Shown one piece after another: positions 63,310 through 64,000 of a DNA stretch of 64,000 nt. Every line of letters begins with the position of its first letter. The stretch's first letter is position 1. The notes below the pieces were generated by a model, which saw only the letters and a list, made by a program, of their open reading frames with translations, was not told where the DNA came from and ran no database searches. Position numbers and translations under genes: made by a program. Source of the DNA: Candidatus Albibeggiatoa sp. nov. NOAA (GTDB taxonomy: Bacteria > Pseudomonadota > Gammaproteobacteria > Beggiatoales > Beggiatoaceae); NCBI GenBank assembly GCA_025800385.1, contig JAOXRS010000047.1, forward strand, positions 124,001-188,000. Reading direction: 5' to 3'.

Positions 63310-63348
63310 ATTAACATACTGTATTAATTATATTTTCAAGGAAAATTC

Positions 63349-63564
63349 ATGTTAGCAGTCAATGGTATTTATGAACAAGGAAAATTACAAGAGGATGTAC
63401 CTTTCACCAAACCAGTCAAAGTAATTGTGACATTTTTAGAAGAAGTACAGCCTAAAAAACTAGACCTCAATCAATTTTCTTTTGCTGAATCCTAGGCATT
63501 ATTAAAAGATGTAAAAGGCTCTTTTAGAGATGCTATTTTTGAAGAAAGAAGAAATAGCTTATGA
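63349..63564 (+). pseudogene. VapB-like antitoxin with in-frame amber stop
   Basis: The ATG at 63349 opens a frame starting MLAVNGIYEQGKLQED, typical of small AbrB/DUF104-like antitoxins encoded before PIN toxins. Codon 49 is TAG (63493-63495). The same frame continues as ALLKDVKGSFRDAIFEERRN and ends at TGA 63564, overlapping the toxin ATG (ATGA). Homologous antitoxins have that FSFAES-ALL stretch unbroken, so the TAG looks like a nonsense mutation splitting a 71-codon gene. Confidence 0.65.
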
Positions 63565-63975
63565 TTGCTTTTTTAGATACTTCAAGTTTATTGAAACTTT
63601 ATCATTATGAGAAGGGAACACAAGAGCTTACCAATCAATTAGCTGATGCCGAAGCCATCTATTTATCAGAACTTACTATTTTAGAATTTACCTCTGCAAT
63701 ATGGAAAAAAGTACGAATGCGTGAAATAGATAAAGACAAAGCAGCTAAAGTCATATCATGCTTTCAAAATGATAGTAATAAATTTCAATGGGTTGCTTTA
63801 GATTTTATAAGTACAGGAATTACTGCAAAAATATGCTTCAATGGGATTGCGTACACTGGATGCGATACAATTTGCTTCTGCGATGACCTTAAAAAATCAC
63901 CCAAATGCGTTGTTTATAACGGCGGATAAACTACTATTTGATTGTTTTCAAAAAGAAGGTTTACCAACAATTTGA
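63561..63975 (+). pseudogene. VapC-like PIN toxin disrupted by a frameshift
   Basis: The N-terminal half is a normal PIN domain (FLDTSSLLKLYHYEKGTQEL, SELTILEFTSAIW). In frame it runs into an unrelated tail and stops at 63929. In another frame the missing end continues as GLRTLDAIQFASAMTLKNHP and ADKLLFDCFQKEGLPTI to TGA 63973-63975. Removing one A from the A5 run at 63828-63832 restores a single frame (AKYASMGLRTLDAIQF). PIN toxins are Mg-dependent ribonucleases. This copy is inactive unless the run is a sequencing error or the ribosome slips. It overlaps the antitoxin by 4 bases. Confidence 0.7.
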
Positions 63976-64000
63976 ATAAAAAAATTGATTGTTTGAAATT

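Overview
The window is AT-rich chromosomal DNA from a gammaproteobacterium. The gene set (secB-gpsA, dksA-gluQ, accA, hspQ, parE, proS, waaC, murD) is gammaproteobacterial housekeeping. A proteobacterial-type phosphoribulokinase, very dense two-component signalling and large secreted repeat proteins suggest a Calvin-cycle, sulfur-oxidising Thiotrichales/Beggiatoaceae-like organism. That placement is inference from gene content; no rRNA or marker alignment was available. No tRNA, rRNA, CRISPR array or intact insertion sequence was seen.

Layout: 0.4-3.6 kb is a two-component pair (Cache-HAMP histidine kinase and a double-receiver regulator). 3.9-6.0 kb is a minus-strand FIST-domain sensor plus a secreted LprI-like protein. 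6.4-18.7 kb holds three very large secreted proteins in tandem: an ExeM/NucH-type nuclease, a duplicated-propeller protein and a WNG-repeat propeller protein. Their front ends differ, but all three carry the same C-terminal module and a similar terminator. 18.8-29.3 kb is mixed metabolism and envelope: homocysteine methyltransferase, Wzt-like ABC ATPase, murD, an Fe-S oxidoreductase subunit, a P-type ATPase, a sulfotransferase and proS. 29.8-42.5 kb has a PotD-like binding protein paired with a histidine kinase, an acidic membrane protein, phosphoribulokinase, two large hybrid kinases and a methionine-heptad membrane protein. 42.8-51.8 kb has hspQ, accA, a DUF3574 protein, a degenerate REC-REC-GGDEF protein, a TPR membrane protein, a probable small hydrophobic protein and another hybrid kinase. 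51.9-59.5 kb is housekeeping (parE, waaC, yibN-secB-gpsA, dksA-gluQ, a YpjD-like membrane protein). 59.6-64 kb has a foldback element, a second P-type ATPase in an operon with a deoxyhypusine-synthase-like gene, and a decaying VapBC-type toxin-antitoxin region.

Most interesting points: (1) the C-terminal module shared by three unrelated secreted proteins, itself built from two similar halves, is a candidate export, sorting or surface-attachment module. (2) Two P1B-like ATPases lack the CPC-type transmembrane metal motif and the usual later membrane ligands, and one is coupled to a polyamine-type (DHS-family) enzyme. (3) A periplasmic polyamine-type binding protein is coupled to a histidine kinase rather than to an ABC transporter. 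(4) A single-pass protein has eleven consecutive heptads that each begin with methionine. (5) A roughly 110-nt foldback element lies near 59.7 kb. Five histidine kinases and two stand-alone regulators in 64 kb indicate an intensely sensory lifestyle.
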